Positions 44,273 to 53,441 of a stretch of DNA of 64,000 nt are shown piece by piece. Every line of letters starts with the position of its first letter. Within the stretch, counting starts at the first letter, position 1. Source of the DNA: Maribacter sp. BPC-D8 (GTDB lineage: Bacteria > Bacteroidota > Bacteroidia > Flavobacteriales > Flavobacteriaceae); assembly GCF_035207705.1 (NCBI RefSeq), contig NZ_CP128187.1, positions 992,001 to 1,056,000 on the forward strand, in the 5' to 3' direction. The notes below the pieces were generated by a model that did not search any database, was not told the origin of the DNA, and was given only the letters and a program-made list of their open reading frames with translations. The translations under genes were made by a program, and so were the position numbers.

Positions 44273-46249
44273 ATGAATTATACCGATTTTAAAGTAGCAA
44301 AAGATGTTAAGTTAAAGCTTTATAAATCAATACTTAAACCTCGCATGATAGAGGAGAAAATGTTGATTCTATTACGACAAGGTAAAGTCTCTAAATGGTT
44401 TAGTGGTATTGGTCAAGAGGCAATATCGGTTGGTGTTACCACTGCCTTAAACAACGATGAGTACATATTACCTATGCATAGAAACTTAGGTGTATTTACA
44501 ACAAGAGAGATACCATTGTATAGGTTATTTACGCAATGGCAAGGAAAAGCAAGCGGATTCACCCAAGGTCGCGATCGTAGCTTTCATTTTGGTACACAAG
44601 AGTTTAAGATTGTAGGTATGATATCTCATTTGGGTCCGCAACTAGGTGTTGCAGATGGTATAGCCCTAGCTCATAAATTAAAGAATGAAAAGAAGGTGAC
44701 TGCCGTATTTACTGGAGAAGGAGCCACAAGTGAAGGTGATTTTCATGAGGCTTTGAATGTAGCTTCCGTTTGGAGTTTACCTGTTCTTTTCTGTGTTGAG
44801 AACAATGGTTACGGATTATCAACACCTACTAACGAACAGTTTAAATGTGAAAACATCGCAGATAAGGGAGTTGGCTACGGCATGGAATCTCATATTATTG
44901 ATGGTAATAATATTCTTGAAGTTTATTTTAAAGTAGCTCATTTAGTTAGGGACATGAGAATTAACCCGAGACCGGTCTTGTTAGAATTTAAGACTTTTCG
45001 CATGCGCGGACACGAAGAAGCGAGTGGAACAAAATATGTACCTCAAGAGCTTTTAGATACCTGGGCAGAGAAAGATCCATTAGAAAATTACACTCAATAT
45101 TTATTAGGTGAAAGTATATTATCAGATGAAAGTATAGCAAAGTACAAAGCAGATATTCAATCTGAAATCGACGAACATTTAAAAATCGCGTTTGCAGAAG
45201 AGGCAATTATACCTGATCAAAGTAAAGAATTAAGTGAGGTTTATCAAAAATTTGATTTAAAAGAAGTTGAACCTAGTAAATTTGTAACCAAAATTCGCTT
45301 GGTAGATGCTATATCGGAAGGATTAAGGCAATCGATGAAGAAATTTGACAACCTTGTAATCATGGGTCAAGATGTTGCCGAGTATGGTGGCGTATTTAAG
45401 ATTACAGATGGCTTTGTAAATGATTTCGGTAAAGAGCGTGTACGTAATACACCTATTTGCGAATCGGCAATTGTATCTGCCGCGATGGGCTTATCTATAA
45501 ACGGAATGAAGGCTGTTATGGAAATGCAATTTGCAGATTTTGCAAGTAGTGGCTTTAACCCAATAGTAAATTATTTAGCTAAAAGTTTTTATAGATGGGG
45601 AGAGAATGCAGATGTTGTAATTCGTATGCCTTGCGGTGGCGGAGTATCTGCTGGTCCGTTTCACTCACAGACAAATGAGGCCTGGTTTACTAAAACTCCC
45701 GGTTTAAAAGTAGTGTACCCAGCATTCCCGTATGATGCAAAAGGCTTATTGGCAACTTCGATAGAAGACCCAAATCCGGTGTTATTTTTTGAGCATAAAG
45801 GTTTGTATAGAAGTTTTTACCAAGAAGTACCTGTTGACTATTACACATTGCCTTTAGGGAAAGCATGTCTTTTAAAACAAGGTGATCAAATAACTATTGT
45901 TACTTATGGTGCAGGAGTACATTGGGCTTTAGAAACATTAGAAAAGAATACAGAAATACGTGCAGATCTATTGGATCTACGAACGTTACAGCCACTAGAT
46001 GTCAAAGCAATTTACGATTCGGTAAAGCGAACAGGTAAACTAATTATATTACAAGAAGACAGCCTTTTTGGTGGTATCGCCAGTGATATTTCAGCAATGG
46101 TGATGGAGAATTGTTTTGAGTATTTAGACGGTCCTATAAAAAGGGTGGGTAGTTTAGAGACACCGATTCCTTTTAACACAAAGCTTGAAGAGCAATACCT
46201 GGCAAAGTCTAGGTTTGAATCTGATTTAAAAGAACTTATGGCATATTAA
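44273..46249 (+). CDS. Fused alpha/beta E1 component of a 2-oxoacid dehydrogenase (branched-chain type)
   Basis: 658 residues. The N-terminal ~330 are the E1 alpha part with the ThDP motif GEGATSEGDFHEALN; the C-terminal ~330 are the E1 beta part starting TKIRLVDAISEGLRQSM and containing GQDVAEYGGVFK and KTPGLKVVYP. Separate subunits in most bacteria are fused here. It probably decarboxylates 2-oxoisovalerate-type substrates to make branched-chain acyl-CoA, abundant in flavobacterial lipids. E2 and E3 are not in the window. Confidence 0.92.
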   Translation: MNYTDFKVAKDVKLKLYKSILKPRMIEEKMLILLRQGKVSKWFSGIGQEAISVGVTTALNNDEYILPMHRNLGVFTTREIPLYRLFTQWQGKASGFTQGRDRSFHFGTQEFKIVGMISHLGPQLGVADGIALAHKLKNEKKVTAVFTGEGATSEGDFHEALNVASVWSLPVLFCVENNGYGLSTPTNEQFKCENIADKGVGYGMESHIIDGNNILEVYFKVAHLVRDMRINPRPVLLEFKTFRMRGHEEASGTKYVPQELLDTWAEKDPLENYTQYLLGESILSDESIAKYKADIQSEIDEHLKIAFAEEAIIPDQSKELSEVYQKFDLKEVEPSKFVTKIRLVDAISEGLRQSMKKFDNLVIMGQDVAEYGGVFKITDGFVNDFGKERVRNTPICESAIVSAAMGLSINGMKAVMEMQFADFASSGFNPIVNYLAKSFYRWGENADVVIRMPCGGGVSAGPFHSQTNEAWFTKTPGLKVVYPAFPYDAKGLLATSIEDPNPVLFFEHKGLYRSFYQEVPVDYYTLPLGKACLLKQGDQITIVTYGAGVHWALETLEKNTEIRADLLDLRTLQPLDVKAIYDSVKRTGKLIILQEDSLFGGIASDISAMVMENCFEYLDGPIKRVGSLETPIPFNTKLEEQYLAKSRFESDLKELMAY

Positions 46250-46396
46250 GTAAATCCGTTAAGAAATATGTTAAAAGAGGTAATAGGTATTTATATTTAG
46301 CAGCATCTTTGCAATGTTATTTGGTCGAATAAATAGAATTTATCCATCCAAAAAATGACAAGCAACGTATATAGATCAAACCTAAATTTTTTACTT

Positions 46397-46876
46397 ATGA
46401 AAAAAATAATTTTACTTTTTAGTATTGTACTTTTTATAACCTCATGTTCCGTGTCTAAAGATGCTCGAGGAAAAAGAAATCTACTAAGTGGTACATGGAC
46501 TTTAAATGATGTTTCCTTTGAAGGTAATACTGGTAATGTGAAGGCGGTGTTATTTAATGATGTAGAAGATATATGTCTAGAAGGCAGCGAGTGGTTCTTC
46601 CGTGATAACAATAGTACTGGTAGATACACTATTGACCAATCTACATTTTGTACCGGTGGTGACCGTTATATAAGATGGTCGGTTGTAGAACGTGAAGAAA
46701 ACTACACAAGCCAATTACAATTCAAATTCATTAACGAAAAAAATCAAGATATTTCTGGAGGTGCGGGTTATCGTTTAAATATTGAAAACCTTACCGAAAC
46801 AGCTATGATATTAAAATCTAATGTGATTGTAGAAGGTGCTCCAATAAATGTTGTTTACCAATTCAGTAAAAAATAA
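46397..46876 (+). CDS. Lipocalin-like lipoprotein
   Basis: 159 residues from the ATG at 46397, whose leader ends in the lipobox FITSCSV. The mature part resembles lipocalin-like domains: LLSGTWTLNDVSFEG, WFFRDNNSTGRYTI and FKFINEKN. It lies 26 nt before an OmpA-type lipoprotein on the same strand, so they may be co-expressed at the outer membrane. Confidence 0.8.
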   Translation: MKKIILLFSIVLFITSCSVSKDARGKRNLLSGTWTLNDVSFEGNTGNVKAVLFNDVEDICLEGSEWFFRDNNSTGRYTIDQSTFCTGGDRYIRWSVVEREENYTSQLQFKFINEKNQDISGGAGYRLNIENLTETAMILKSNVIVEGAPINVVYQFSKK

Positions 46877-46902
46877 ACCTACTTAAATTTTAAAATAAGC
46901 AT

Positions 46903-47595
46903 ATGAAAACAATGATATTACGTAGAACAAGTTACATTCTAGCTCTTGCCTTGGTAATGAGCTGTAGTACGGTTAAAAACGCAAATAAAACACAAAAAGG
47001 AGCCGTAATAGGTGCTTCAGGAGGCGCTTTAATTGGTGGAATCTTAGGGAATAATGTTGGTAGCGGTAATAATACGGCTCTTGGTGCCATTTTAGGTGCT
47101 GCAATAGGTGGTGCTGCCGGTGGTTATATCGGAAATAAAATGGATCGTCAAGCAGAACGTATTGAAGAAGAAATACCTGGAGCAGAAGTAAAGCGTGTTG
47201 GTGAAGGTATCAACGTAACCTTTAATGAAGAAGCTGGTGTGTATTTCGATACCAACAAATCTAATGTCCAAGGCACATCTGCAGTTACTTTAGATAAATT
47301 AGTAGGTATATTTAAAGAATATCCTAAATCTAATATTTTAGTTGAAGGACATACCGATAGTGCTGGTGCAGAGGAGTATAATTTGAACCTATCTAAGCAA
47401 AGAGCAGAATCTGTTACGAGCTATTTAATAAGTCAAGGTATAGATGCTAGCCGTTTTGATACGAAATGGTATGGTGAGACACAACCAGTAGGTGACAATA
47501 CAACAGCAGCTGGTAAAGCTAAGAACAGACGTGTTGAGTTAGCTATTGTTGCTAGTGAGTCTTTAAAACAAGAAGCACAGACACAAACGAACTAA
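46903..47595 (+). CDS. OmpA-family lipoprotein with glycine zipper
   Basis: 230 residues: lipobox VMSCST, a glycine-zipper segment (IGASGGALIGGILGNNVGSG and a second GAILGAAIGGAAGG), then a C-terminal OmpA domain with LVEGHTDSAGAEEYNLNLSK-type peptidoglycan-binding residues (Asp in HTDSAG and Arg in KNRRVEL). It anchors the envelope to peptidoglycan. It ends before a strong terminator. Confidence 0.92.
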   Translation: MKTMILRRTSYILALALVMSCSTVKNANKTQKGAVIGASGGALIGGILGNNVGSGNNTALGAILGAAIGGAAGGYIGNKMDRQAERIEEEIPGAEVKRVGEGINVTFNEEAGVYFDTNKSNVQGTSAVTLDKLVGIFKEYPKSNILVEGHTDSAGAEEYNLNLSKQRAESVTSYLISQGIDASRFDTKWYGETQPVGDNTTAAGKAKNRRVELAIVASESLKQEAQTQTN

Positions 47596-47626
47596 GAGAT
47601 ACAAATTTTAGTATTGAGTTAAAATA

Positions 47627-47656
47627 AAAGCCCTGCACTTGCAGGGCTTTTTTGTT
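47627..47656 (+). terminator. Intrinsic terminator after the OmpA gene
   Basis: AAAGCCCTGCA pairs with TGCAGGGCTTT, followed by a T-run. It separates the OmpA unit from the polyketide cluster, whose first start is 21 nt later. Confidence 0.9.
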
Positions 47657-47676
47657 TTTGGTGTAACTTCCATGCA

Positions 47677-48798
47677 GTGAAAGAACACGGCATACTTATT
47701 ATTGGAGGTGGACTAGCTGGTTTGACTGCTGCTATTCATTTGGCTTCGGAAGGATTGGATGTTGCTGTGATTGAAATGCAGCAATACCCGCATCATAAAG
47801 TTTGTGGCGAATATGTATCTAAGGAAATTGATCCGTATTTAAAACGGTTAGGGGTAGACCTAAAGGCTGAAGGGGCTAAAGATATTTCACAATTTAAAAT
47901 AAGTACGGAAGACGGATTTATCGTTGAGACCGATTTGCCATTAGGCGGATTCGGCATAAGTAGGTATGCGCTTGACAATTTACTCTTTGAACGTGCAAAA
48001 GAGCTTGGAGTCGTTTTTTACTTCGAGAAGGTTATAGCAACCGCATTCAAGAATGATGTTTTTACTATTACTACCAAGTCTAATAGCTATTCTTCTAAAA
48101 TTGCCATTGGAGCTTACGGTAAACGATCGGTCTTAGATAAAAATTTAGATAGAGCGTTCAGTAAGAAAAAACAGTCGTGGCTGGCGGTAAAGGCACATTA
48201 TGAACTTGAAGATTTTCAGGAAGACCTAGTGGCGCTACACAATTTTAATGGCGGTTATGGCGGACTTTCAAAAACGGAAACCGGAGTAGTTAATTTTTGT
48301 TATCTCGTTAATTATGAAAGTTTTAAAGAATATAAAGATATTCAAAGTTTCAATAAAGAAGTAGTTGCCGAAAACCCATATCTAAAAGAGTTTTTATCAA
48401 ATGCAAAGCCAATTTTTGAGCAACCTATGACCATAGCCCAAATTGCCTTTGACGAAAAAGATAATGTCGTTGATCATATGCTTATGTGTGGCGATACGGC
48501 AGGTCTAATTCATCCACTTTGTGGTAATGGTATGGCAATGGCTATTCATAGTGCTAAGATTGCATCTGAATTTGTATTGCAATTTTTTAATGAACCAGAT
48601 TACAAACGAGATGAATTGGAAAGGGACTATAAAAAGGCATGGTCAAAAGCTTTTAGTGCTCGTTTATGGTTTGGCAGAAAATTACAGTCCGTATTAATGA
48701 ATAAAAGATTAGTTTCAATGGGAATTAAATCTGTCGGAAAATCAAAAACAATATTGAAGTTTATTATTTCTAAAACCCATGGAGAATTAATATCGTAA
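47677..48798 (+). CDS. FAD-dependent oxidoreductase (geranylgeranyl-reductase/FixC type), type III PKS cluster
   Basis: 373 residues with a Rossmann GGGLAGLTAAIHLASEG near 9-25, a PHHKVCGEYVS substrate loop and the second FAD motif CGDTAGLIHPLCGNGMAMA near 267-285. The start is a GTG. It begins a tightly packed set: the next gene's ATG overlaps its stop. By analogy with the flavoprotein SrsC in the Streptomyces srs phenolic-lipid operon it may oxidise the polyketide product, but it could equally reduce a double bond. Confidence 0.85.
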   Translation: MKEHGILIIGGGLAGLTAAIHLASEGLDVAVIEMQQYPHHKVCGEYVSKEIDPYLKRLGVDLKAEGAKDISQFKISTEDGFIVETDLPLGGFGISRYALDNLLFERAKELGVVFYFEKVIATAFKNDVFTITTKSNSYSSKIAIGAYGKRSVLDKNLDRAFSKKKQSWLAVKAHYELEDFQEDLVALHNFNGGYGGLSKTETGVVNFCYLVNYESFKEYKDIQSFNKEVVAENPYLKEFLSNAKPIFEQPMTIAQIAFDEKDNVVDHMLMCGDTAGLIHPLCGNGMAMAIHSAKIASEFVLQFFNEPDYKRDELERDYKKAWSKAFSARLWFGRKLQSVLMNKRLVSMGIKSVGKSKTILKFIISKTHGELIS

Positions 48799-49505
48799 TG
48801 GTAGATTTTACACAAAGAAGTAGTGAAGTGGAGATCATGGATACCTTTTCGGGTACCACTAATGAGCTAGAAACCATTCTGCAAGACATCAATAGGGTAA
48901 ATAGGTTACTTGGGGGTTATGGTATTACATTAGATGCTGTATTTGAGTTACTTGAAAAAAATAAACAAGAATCGTATACGATTTTAGATATGGGTTGCGC
49001 TGAAGGAACCATGCTTAGAAAGCTGGCGCTAGCGGCTAGAAAGAAGAATATAAAACTCAAATTGATTGGAGTGGACTTTAATGAACAAGGATTGCAATTA
49101 GCAAAACAATATTCATCTGATTACCCTGAGATTAGTTACCTGAATACTGATATTTTAAGAACCGATTTTTCTGAATGGAATGTTGATGTGGTTATGACGA
49201 CATTAACCTTGCATCATTTTACAGATGAAGGTGTAGTGGAGTTTGTAAATCGTTTTGTAGAAATAGCAAAGTTGGGGGTAGTAATTAATGATTTGGAACG
49301 GAGCCCTATTGCATATTATTTGTTCAAAGCATTTAGTTTGTTTTTTATCAAAACTGAAATTGCCAAGAAAGACGGATTATTATCTATCCGCAGGGCATTT
49401 ATAAAGAAAGAATTATTGCGTTTTGCTGATCAAGTTACTAATGCCTCTCATTATATTAAATGGAAATGGGCCTTTAGATATGCATGGGTTTTACAAAAGA
49501 ATTAA
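48798..49505 (+). CDS. SAM-dependent methyltransferase, type III PKS cluster
   Basis: 235 residues, class I fold. Motif I is ILDMGCAEGTMLR near 62-74, acidic LIGVDFNEQG, and TLTLHHFTDE. Start overlaps the preceding stop as TAATG. Candidate O- or C-methylation of the polyketide; SrsB occupies this role in the srs operon. Copy 4 of ATCGTATACGAT is inside. Confidence 0.85.
   Translation: MVDFTQRSSEVEIMDTFSGTTNELETILQDINRVNRLLGGYGITLDAVFELLEKNKQESYTILDMGCAEGTMLRKLALAARKKNIKLKLIGVDFNEQGLQLAKQYSSDYPEISYLNTDILRTDFSEWNVDVVMTTLTLHHFTDEGVVEFVNRFVEIAKLGVVINDLERSPIAYYLFKAFSLFFIKTEIAKKDGLLSIRRAFIKKELLRFADQVTNASHYIKWKWAFRYAWVLQKN
48971..48982. repeat. ATCGTATACGAT palindrome, copy 4
   Basis: Inside the methyltransferase gene, read as TCG TAT ACG ATT, a third codon phase. 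Confidence 0.6.
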
Positions 49506-49529
49506 GTAGATTGAAGATTAAGAGCAACT

Positions 49530-50585
49530 ATGAATCATACAAGAATTGTTAGTGTTACGAAAGAATTACCACCGTATTCAAAAGATACCAAGGATATCAT
49601 TCCCCTTGTTGAATTTTGGTTGAGCGGTCAAGAAGAGCGTTTCTCTAGAAAGGTCGTTAAGATATTTGAAGGTGCTGCGGTAGACAAGCGGTATTCCATC
49701 ATGCCGCCCGAAGATGTGTTTGTGACTACTTCTTTCGAGGATAAGAACAAGATTTATAGTAAAGAAGCCAAACGTATGGGTACGAACGTGCTTAGAAACG
49801 CGCTGCAAAAAAGTAATTGGAATGCATCTTCAATCGATTATATTATTACAGTTAGCTGTACGGGTATTATGATTCCGTCTTTAGATGCGTATTTGATTAA
49901 TGAATTGGGTATGCGTCAAGATGTGGTAAGACTTCCGGTCACTGAAATGGGTTGCGCTGCAGGAGTATCTGGGCTCATATATGCGCATAACTTTTTAAAA
50001 TCAAATCCTGGTAAACGTATAGCTTTGGTTGCTGTTGAGAGTCCCACGGCAACTTTTCAGTTAGAAGATTATTCGATGGCAAATATGGTAAGTGCTGCAA
50101 TTTTTGGAGACGGTGCAGCTTGTGTGCTACTATCGTCAGAAGAAGATGCTGTTGGTCCGAAGATAATAGGGGAAGAAATGTATCACTTTAAAGATGCTAC
50201 CGAAATGATGGGTTTTGATTTAACCAATCACGGATTAAAAATGATTCTTGATCCGGCTGTACCAGAAACGATATCTAATCATTTTGCAGAAATTGTACAT
50301 CCGTTTTTAGAAAAGTATGGTAGTGACATTCAGAATGTAAACCATTTAATATTTCATCCCGGAGGAAAGAAAATAGTACAAACCGTAGAATCGCTATTTG
50401 GTGCACTAGGTAAAAATATAGATGATACCAGAGAGGTGTTACGACTTTATGGAAACATGAGTAGTGCTACTGTTTTATACGTGTTAGAACGTTTTTTAGA
50501 AAAAGATATAGCAACAGGAGAGCAAGGGTTGATACTGAGTTTTGGTCCCGGTTTCTCGGCACAACGCGTATTGATAGAATGGTAG
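49530..50585 (+). CDS. Type III polyketide synthase (chalcone/stilbene synthase family)
   Basis: 351 residues, complete. The Cys-His-Asn triad is Cys142 (TEMGCAAG), His276 (IFHPGG) and Asn309 (LYGNMSS); the GFGPG-like loop is FGPGFSAQ near the end. It condenses an acyl starter with malonyl units to pyrones, resorcinols or phloroglucinols. Neighbouring ACP and fatty-acid-type enzymes suggest an ACP-bound or long-chain acyl starter. The product cannot be read from the sequence. Confidence 0.93.
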   Translation: MNHTRIVSVTKELPPYSKDTKDIIPLVEFWLSGQEERFSRKVVKIFEGAAVDKRYSIMPPEDVFVTTSFEDKNKIYSKEAKRMGTNVLRNALQKSNWNASSIDYIITVSCTGIMIPSLDAYLINELGMRQDVVRLPVTEMGCAAGVSGLIYAHNFLKSNPGKRIALVAVESPTATFQLEDYSMANMVSAAIFGDGAACVLLSSEEDAVGPKIIGEEMYHFKDATEMMGFDLTNHGLKMILDPAVPETISNHFAEIVHPFLEKYGSDIQNVNHLIFHPGGKKIVQTVESLFGALGKNIDDTREVLRLYGNMSSATVLYVLERFLEKDIATGEQGLILSFGPGFSAQRVLIEW

Positions 50586-50603
50586 CTTAAGTAAACGACA
50601 ACT

Positions 50604-51386
50604 ATGAAAAATACCTATTGGGCTTTAATATTGGGAGGAAGTAGCGGACTCGGACTCGCCACCGCTAAGAAATTGGCTAGCCATGGCTACCATATTTTAA
50701 TTATGCACCGAGATCGACGTGCAGCCATGGATGAGATTGAAAAAGGATTCGATGAAATTCGTGCCTTTGGTAATCAATTGATAGCAATGAATGTAGATGT
50801 TTTAAATGCTGAAAAACGAGCAGATATCATTTCTAATATCCAGCAACAGTTACCAGAAGGTCATCAGATTAAGGTAATGGTACATAGTGTAGCAAAAGGA
50901 ACACTTAAGCCCATGTATTCAGAAAGTAGACCAACCTTGGTCGACACCGATTTTAGAATCACTTTCGATGCCATGGCGTTGAGCTTGTACGATTGGACAA
51001 AAGCACTGGTTACGGCAAATTTATTTGCAGACGATACGCGTATAGTTTCATTTACAAGTGAAGGTAATACCAAAGCATTACCAAATTATAGTGCCGTTTC
51101 AGTGGCTAAAGTAGCTTTAGAAGCGCTGACCAGAAGTATTGCGTTAGAATTTGCACCAATCGGTATAAAAGCAAACTGCATACAGGCAGGCATTACGATG
51201 ACCAAATCGTTATCTATGATTCCCGGTTACGAGCAGATTAAAGAAAATGCATTAAAGAGAAATCCGCAGAACCGCTTAACCACTCCTGAAGACGTTGCAA
51301 ATGCGGTGTACTTACTAACAATGGATGAAGCAAGTTGGATTACGGGAACCGTCATAAAAGTTGATGGCGGAGAAAGTTTGATGTAA
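50604..51386 (+). CDS. FabI-like SDR, probable enoyl-ACP reductase of the cluster
   Basis: 260 residues, GGSSGLGLAT cofactor loop. The active site is Tyr162-x6-Lys169 (NYSAVSVAK), the FabI spacing, instead of the YxxxK of ketoreductases, and AGITMTKS fits the FabI substrate loop. It would reduce enoyl-ACP in a local acyl-chain cycle. No dedicated ketoreductase is in the cluster. It starts 18 nt after the polyketide synthase stop. Confidence 0.8.
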   Translation: MKNTYWALILGGSSGLGLATAKKLASHGYHILIMHRDRRAAMDEIEKGFDEIRAFGNQLIAMNVDVLNAEKRADIISNIQQQLPEGHQIKVMVHSVAKGTLKPMYSESRPTLVDTDFRITFDAMALSLYDWTKALVTANLFADDTRIVSFTSEGNTKALPNYSAVSVAKVALEALTRSIALEFAPIGIKANCIQAGITMTKSLSMIPGYEQIKENALKRNPQNRLTTPEDVANAVYLLTMDEASWITGTVIKVDGGESLM

Positions 51387-51394
51387 TAAGAAAG

Positions 51395-51847
51395 ATGATG
51401 AAGGAATCTTATAATTGGATATTGAACCAACTACCGTATTCAGAGCCTTTTCTATTTGTGGAAGAGATATTGAATATTAATGATAAAGGCGCTGAGGGGA
51501 ATTATACGTTTTCATCAGATGCGGATTTTTATAAAGGACACTTCAAGAATAATCCCGTAACACCGGGAGTAATTTTAACAGAATGTTGCGCACAAATTGG
51601 CTTGGTCTGTTTGGGTATTTATTTATTAGGTCAAAACTCCGGACTAGAAAATGTAGGTATCGGTATGAGTAGCTCTCAAATGGAGTTTCTGCAACCCGTA
51701 TTTCCTGGAGAACGGGTCAAGGTAGTTTCTGAATTGGTATATTTTCGATTTCAGAAGCTAAAATGTGAGGTAAAAATGTATAACGAAAATGATAAACTGG
51801 TCTGTAAGGGAGTTTTGGCAGGCATGATAGGTGTAGCAAATGAATAG
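51395..51847 (+). CDS. FabZ-like 3-hydroxyacyl-ACP dehydratase
   Basis: 150 residues, hot-dog fold. Catalytic His49 in YKGHF and Glu63 in LTECCAQ keep the FabZ spacing; PVTPGV is present. It overlaps the downstream synthase start by 8 nt. It likely dehydrates the 3-hydroxyacyl-ACP intermediate. Confidence 0.88.
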   Translation: MMKESYNWILNQLPYSEPFLFVEEILNINDKGAEGNYTFSSDADFYKGHFKNNPVTPGVILTECCAQIGLVCLGIYLLGQNSGLENVGIGMSSSQMEFLQPVFPGERVKVVSELVYFRFQKLKCEVKMYNENDKLVCKGVLAGMIGVANE

Positions 51848-53117
51848 ACGCGTAGTTATTACAGGCTTAGGAGTATGTGCACCAAATGGTGTAGGTTTCA
51901 CCGATTTTACAAATGCGTTGTTAGAGGGTAAAAGCGGAATTCGGCATCAACCAAATCTAGAGAAGCTAGGTTTTGGATGTCAGGTTGCTGGTGAGCCGTT
52001 GGTGAAAGACAATCTCATAGATAATTATTTTACTCCATTAGAACGTAGAGGATTAAATGCTACAGGAATTGTATATGGAGTAATTGCAGGAATAGATGCT
52101 TGGAAAGATGCCGGACTAGAAGAAAACATGACCGATGAACCTAGTTGGGATCGCGGAATCATTTTTGGTACCGGAATTTTAGGAGTCGATAAGTTTAGGG
52201 AAGCTATTCATTTAATAGATGAAGGAAATGTACGTAGACTTGGTAGTACTTCAGTTATTCAGACTATGGCAAGCGGCATAAGTGCCTATTTAGGCGGATT
52301 ATTAGGTTGCGGAAATCAAGTAACTACAAACTCTGCAGCATGTACAACAGGTACAGAAGGTATACTAATGGCGTATGATCGTATTAGTCAAGGTAAGGCA
52401 GAAATCATGTTGACCGGTAGTTGTAGTGATAGTGGTCCGTATGTATGGGGTGGCTTTGATGCTATGCGTATTTTACCAAGAGGCTATAATGACAATCCGA
52501 CGAAAGCAAGTAGACCCATGAGTGCCACTGCAGCAGGATTCATTCCTGGTAGTGGAGCAGGAGCATTGGTATTGGAGTCTTTAGAAAGTGCTCAAAAACG
52601 AGGTGCCCATATTTATGCAGAAGTATTGGGAGGTGAAATTAATAGCGGCGGACAATTAGGAGAAGGATCCATGACTGCACCAAATAGTATTGCGGTACAA
52701 CGTTGCATACGAAATGCAGTGACTAATGCAGGTATTGAAGCTTCGGATATTGATGTCATTAACGGACATTTGACTGCAACTACTAAAGACGGACTAGAAA
52801 TAGAAAATTGGAGTAAAGCGCTGGGGAGAGGACATGACGATTTTCCGTATATCAATTCCTTTAAAGGTTCGGTAGGTCATTGCTTGGCAGCGGCAGGTAG
52901 TATTGAAAGTGTCGCCACGGTATTACAGTTTAAAGAGCAGGTAGTTTTTAAGAATGTTAACTGTGACGATATACATCCTGAGATCTCAAAGCTGATATCT
53001 GACACCTGTATTCCGAGAGAAACAAAAAATCATGCTCCGAAAGTAATCGCAAAAGCAAGTTTCGGATTCGGAGATGTAAATGCTTGTGTTATATTTAAAG
53101 CGTTTTCAAAAGAATAA
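51840..53117 (+). CDS. Beta-ketoacyl-ACP synthase (FabF/KAS II type)
   Basis: 425 residues, complete. Triad Cys168 (NSAACTTG), His310 (NGHLTAT) and His347 (SVGHCLA). The fabF-like KS is expected to elongate ACP-bound acyl chains. It overlaps the dehydratase gene by 8 nt; the ACP follows. Confidence 0.92.
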   Translation: MNRRVVITGLGVCAPNGVGFTDFTNALLEGKSGIRHQPNLEKLGFGCQVAGEPLVKDNLIDNYFTPLERRGLNATGIVYGVIAGIDAWKDAGLEENMTDEPSWDRGIIFGTGILGVDKFREAIHLIDEGNVRRLGSTSVIQTMASGISAYLGGLLGCGNQVTTNSAACTTGTEGILMAYDRISQGKAEIMLTGSCSDSGPYVWGGFDAMRILPRGYNDNPTKASRPMSATAAGFIPGSGAGALVLESLESAQKRGAHIYAEVLGGEINSGGQLGEGSMTAPNSIAVQRCIRNAVTNAGIEASDIDVINGHLTATTKDGLEIENWSKALGRGHDDFPYINSFKGSVGHCLAAAGSIESVATVLQFKEQVVFKNVNCDDIHPEISKLISDTCIPRETKNHAPKVIAKASFGFGDVNACVIFKAFSKE

Positions 53118-53162
53118 TCAAAACTATAATAATACCAAAGAGTATTTTAATTGAACTTATAT

Positions 53163-53417
53163 ATGCTTAAAGAAGAAAAATACGAAAAATTAAAAGATAT
53201 CATTAAAATCTATCTTCCCGAAGACGTAGCGGTTACTGATATTAAGCAAGATAGTCACTTCATGAATAATCTAAATATAAATTCTGCAAATCTTGTAGAT
53301 ATTGTATTAGACGTAGAAGACGCTTTCGACATTCGCTTAGAAAATGATGATATGGATCAGATGCAAACAGTCAATGATGCCATGGCGATTATCGACGCCA
53401 AGCTAGCAGAAAAGTAA
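53163..53417 (+). CDS. Acyl carrier protein of the polyketide cluster
   Basis: 84 residues from the ATG at 53163 (an in-frame TTG is 12 nt upstream). The phosphopantetheine Ser is Ser41 in NINSANLVDI; canonical DSL is NSA here. Helices II and III follow (VLDVEDAF, MQTVNDAMAII). It is the last gene of the cluster and presumably carries the acyl intermediate. Confidence 0.85.
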   Translation: MLKEEKYEKLKDIIKIYLPEDVAVTDIKQDSHFMNNLNINSANLVDIVLDVEDAFDIRLENDDMDQMQTVNDAMAIIDAKLAEK

Positions 53418-53441
53418 TATTTTAAATAGCTTTAAAAAGAA

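Noticed and set aside
48971..48982. Palindrome copy 4 as a promoter or operator of the methyltransferase
   Set aside because: It is well inside the coding sequence and the gene is coupled to the one upstream; it is better viewed as part of the dispersed 12-mer set.
49578..49808. Reverse-strand ORF inside the polyketide synthase gene
   Set aside because: It is a shadow of the synthase reading frame with no start context or family match.
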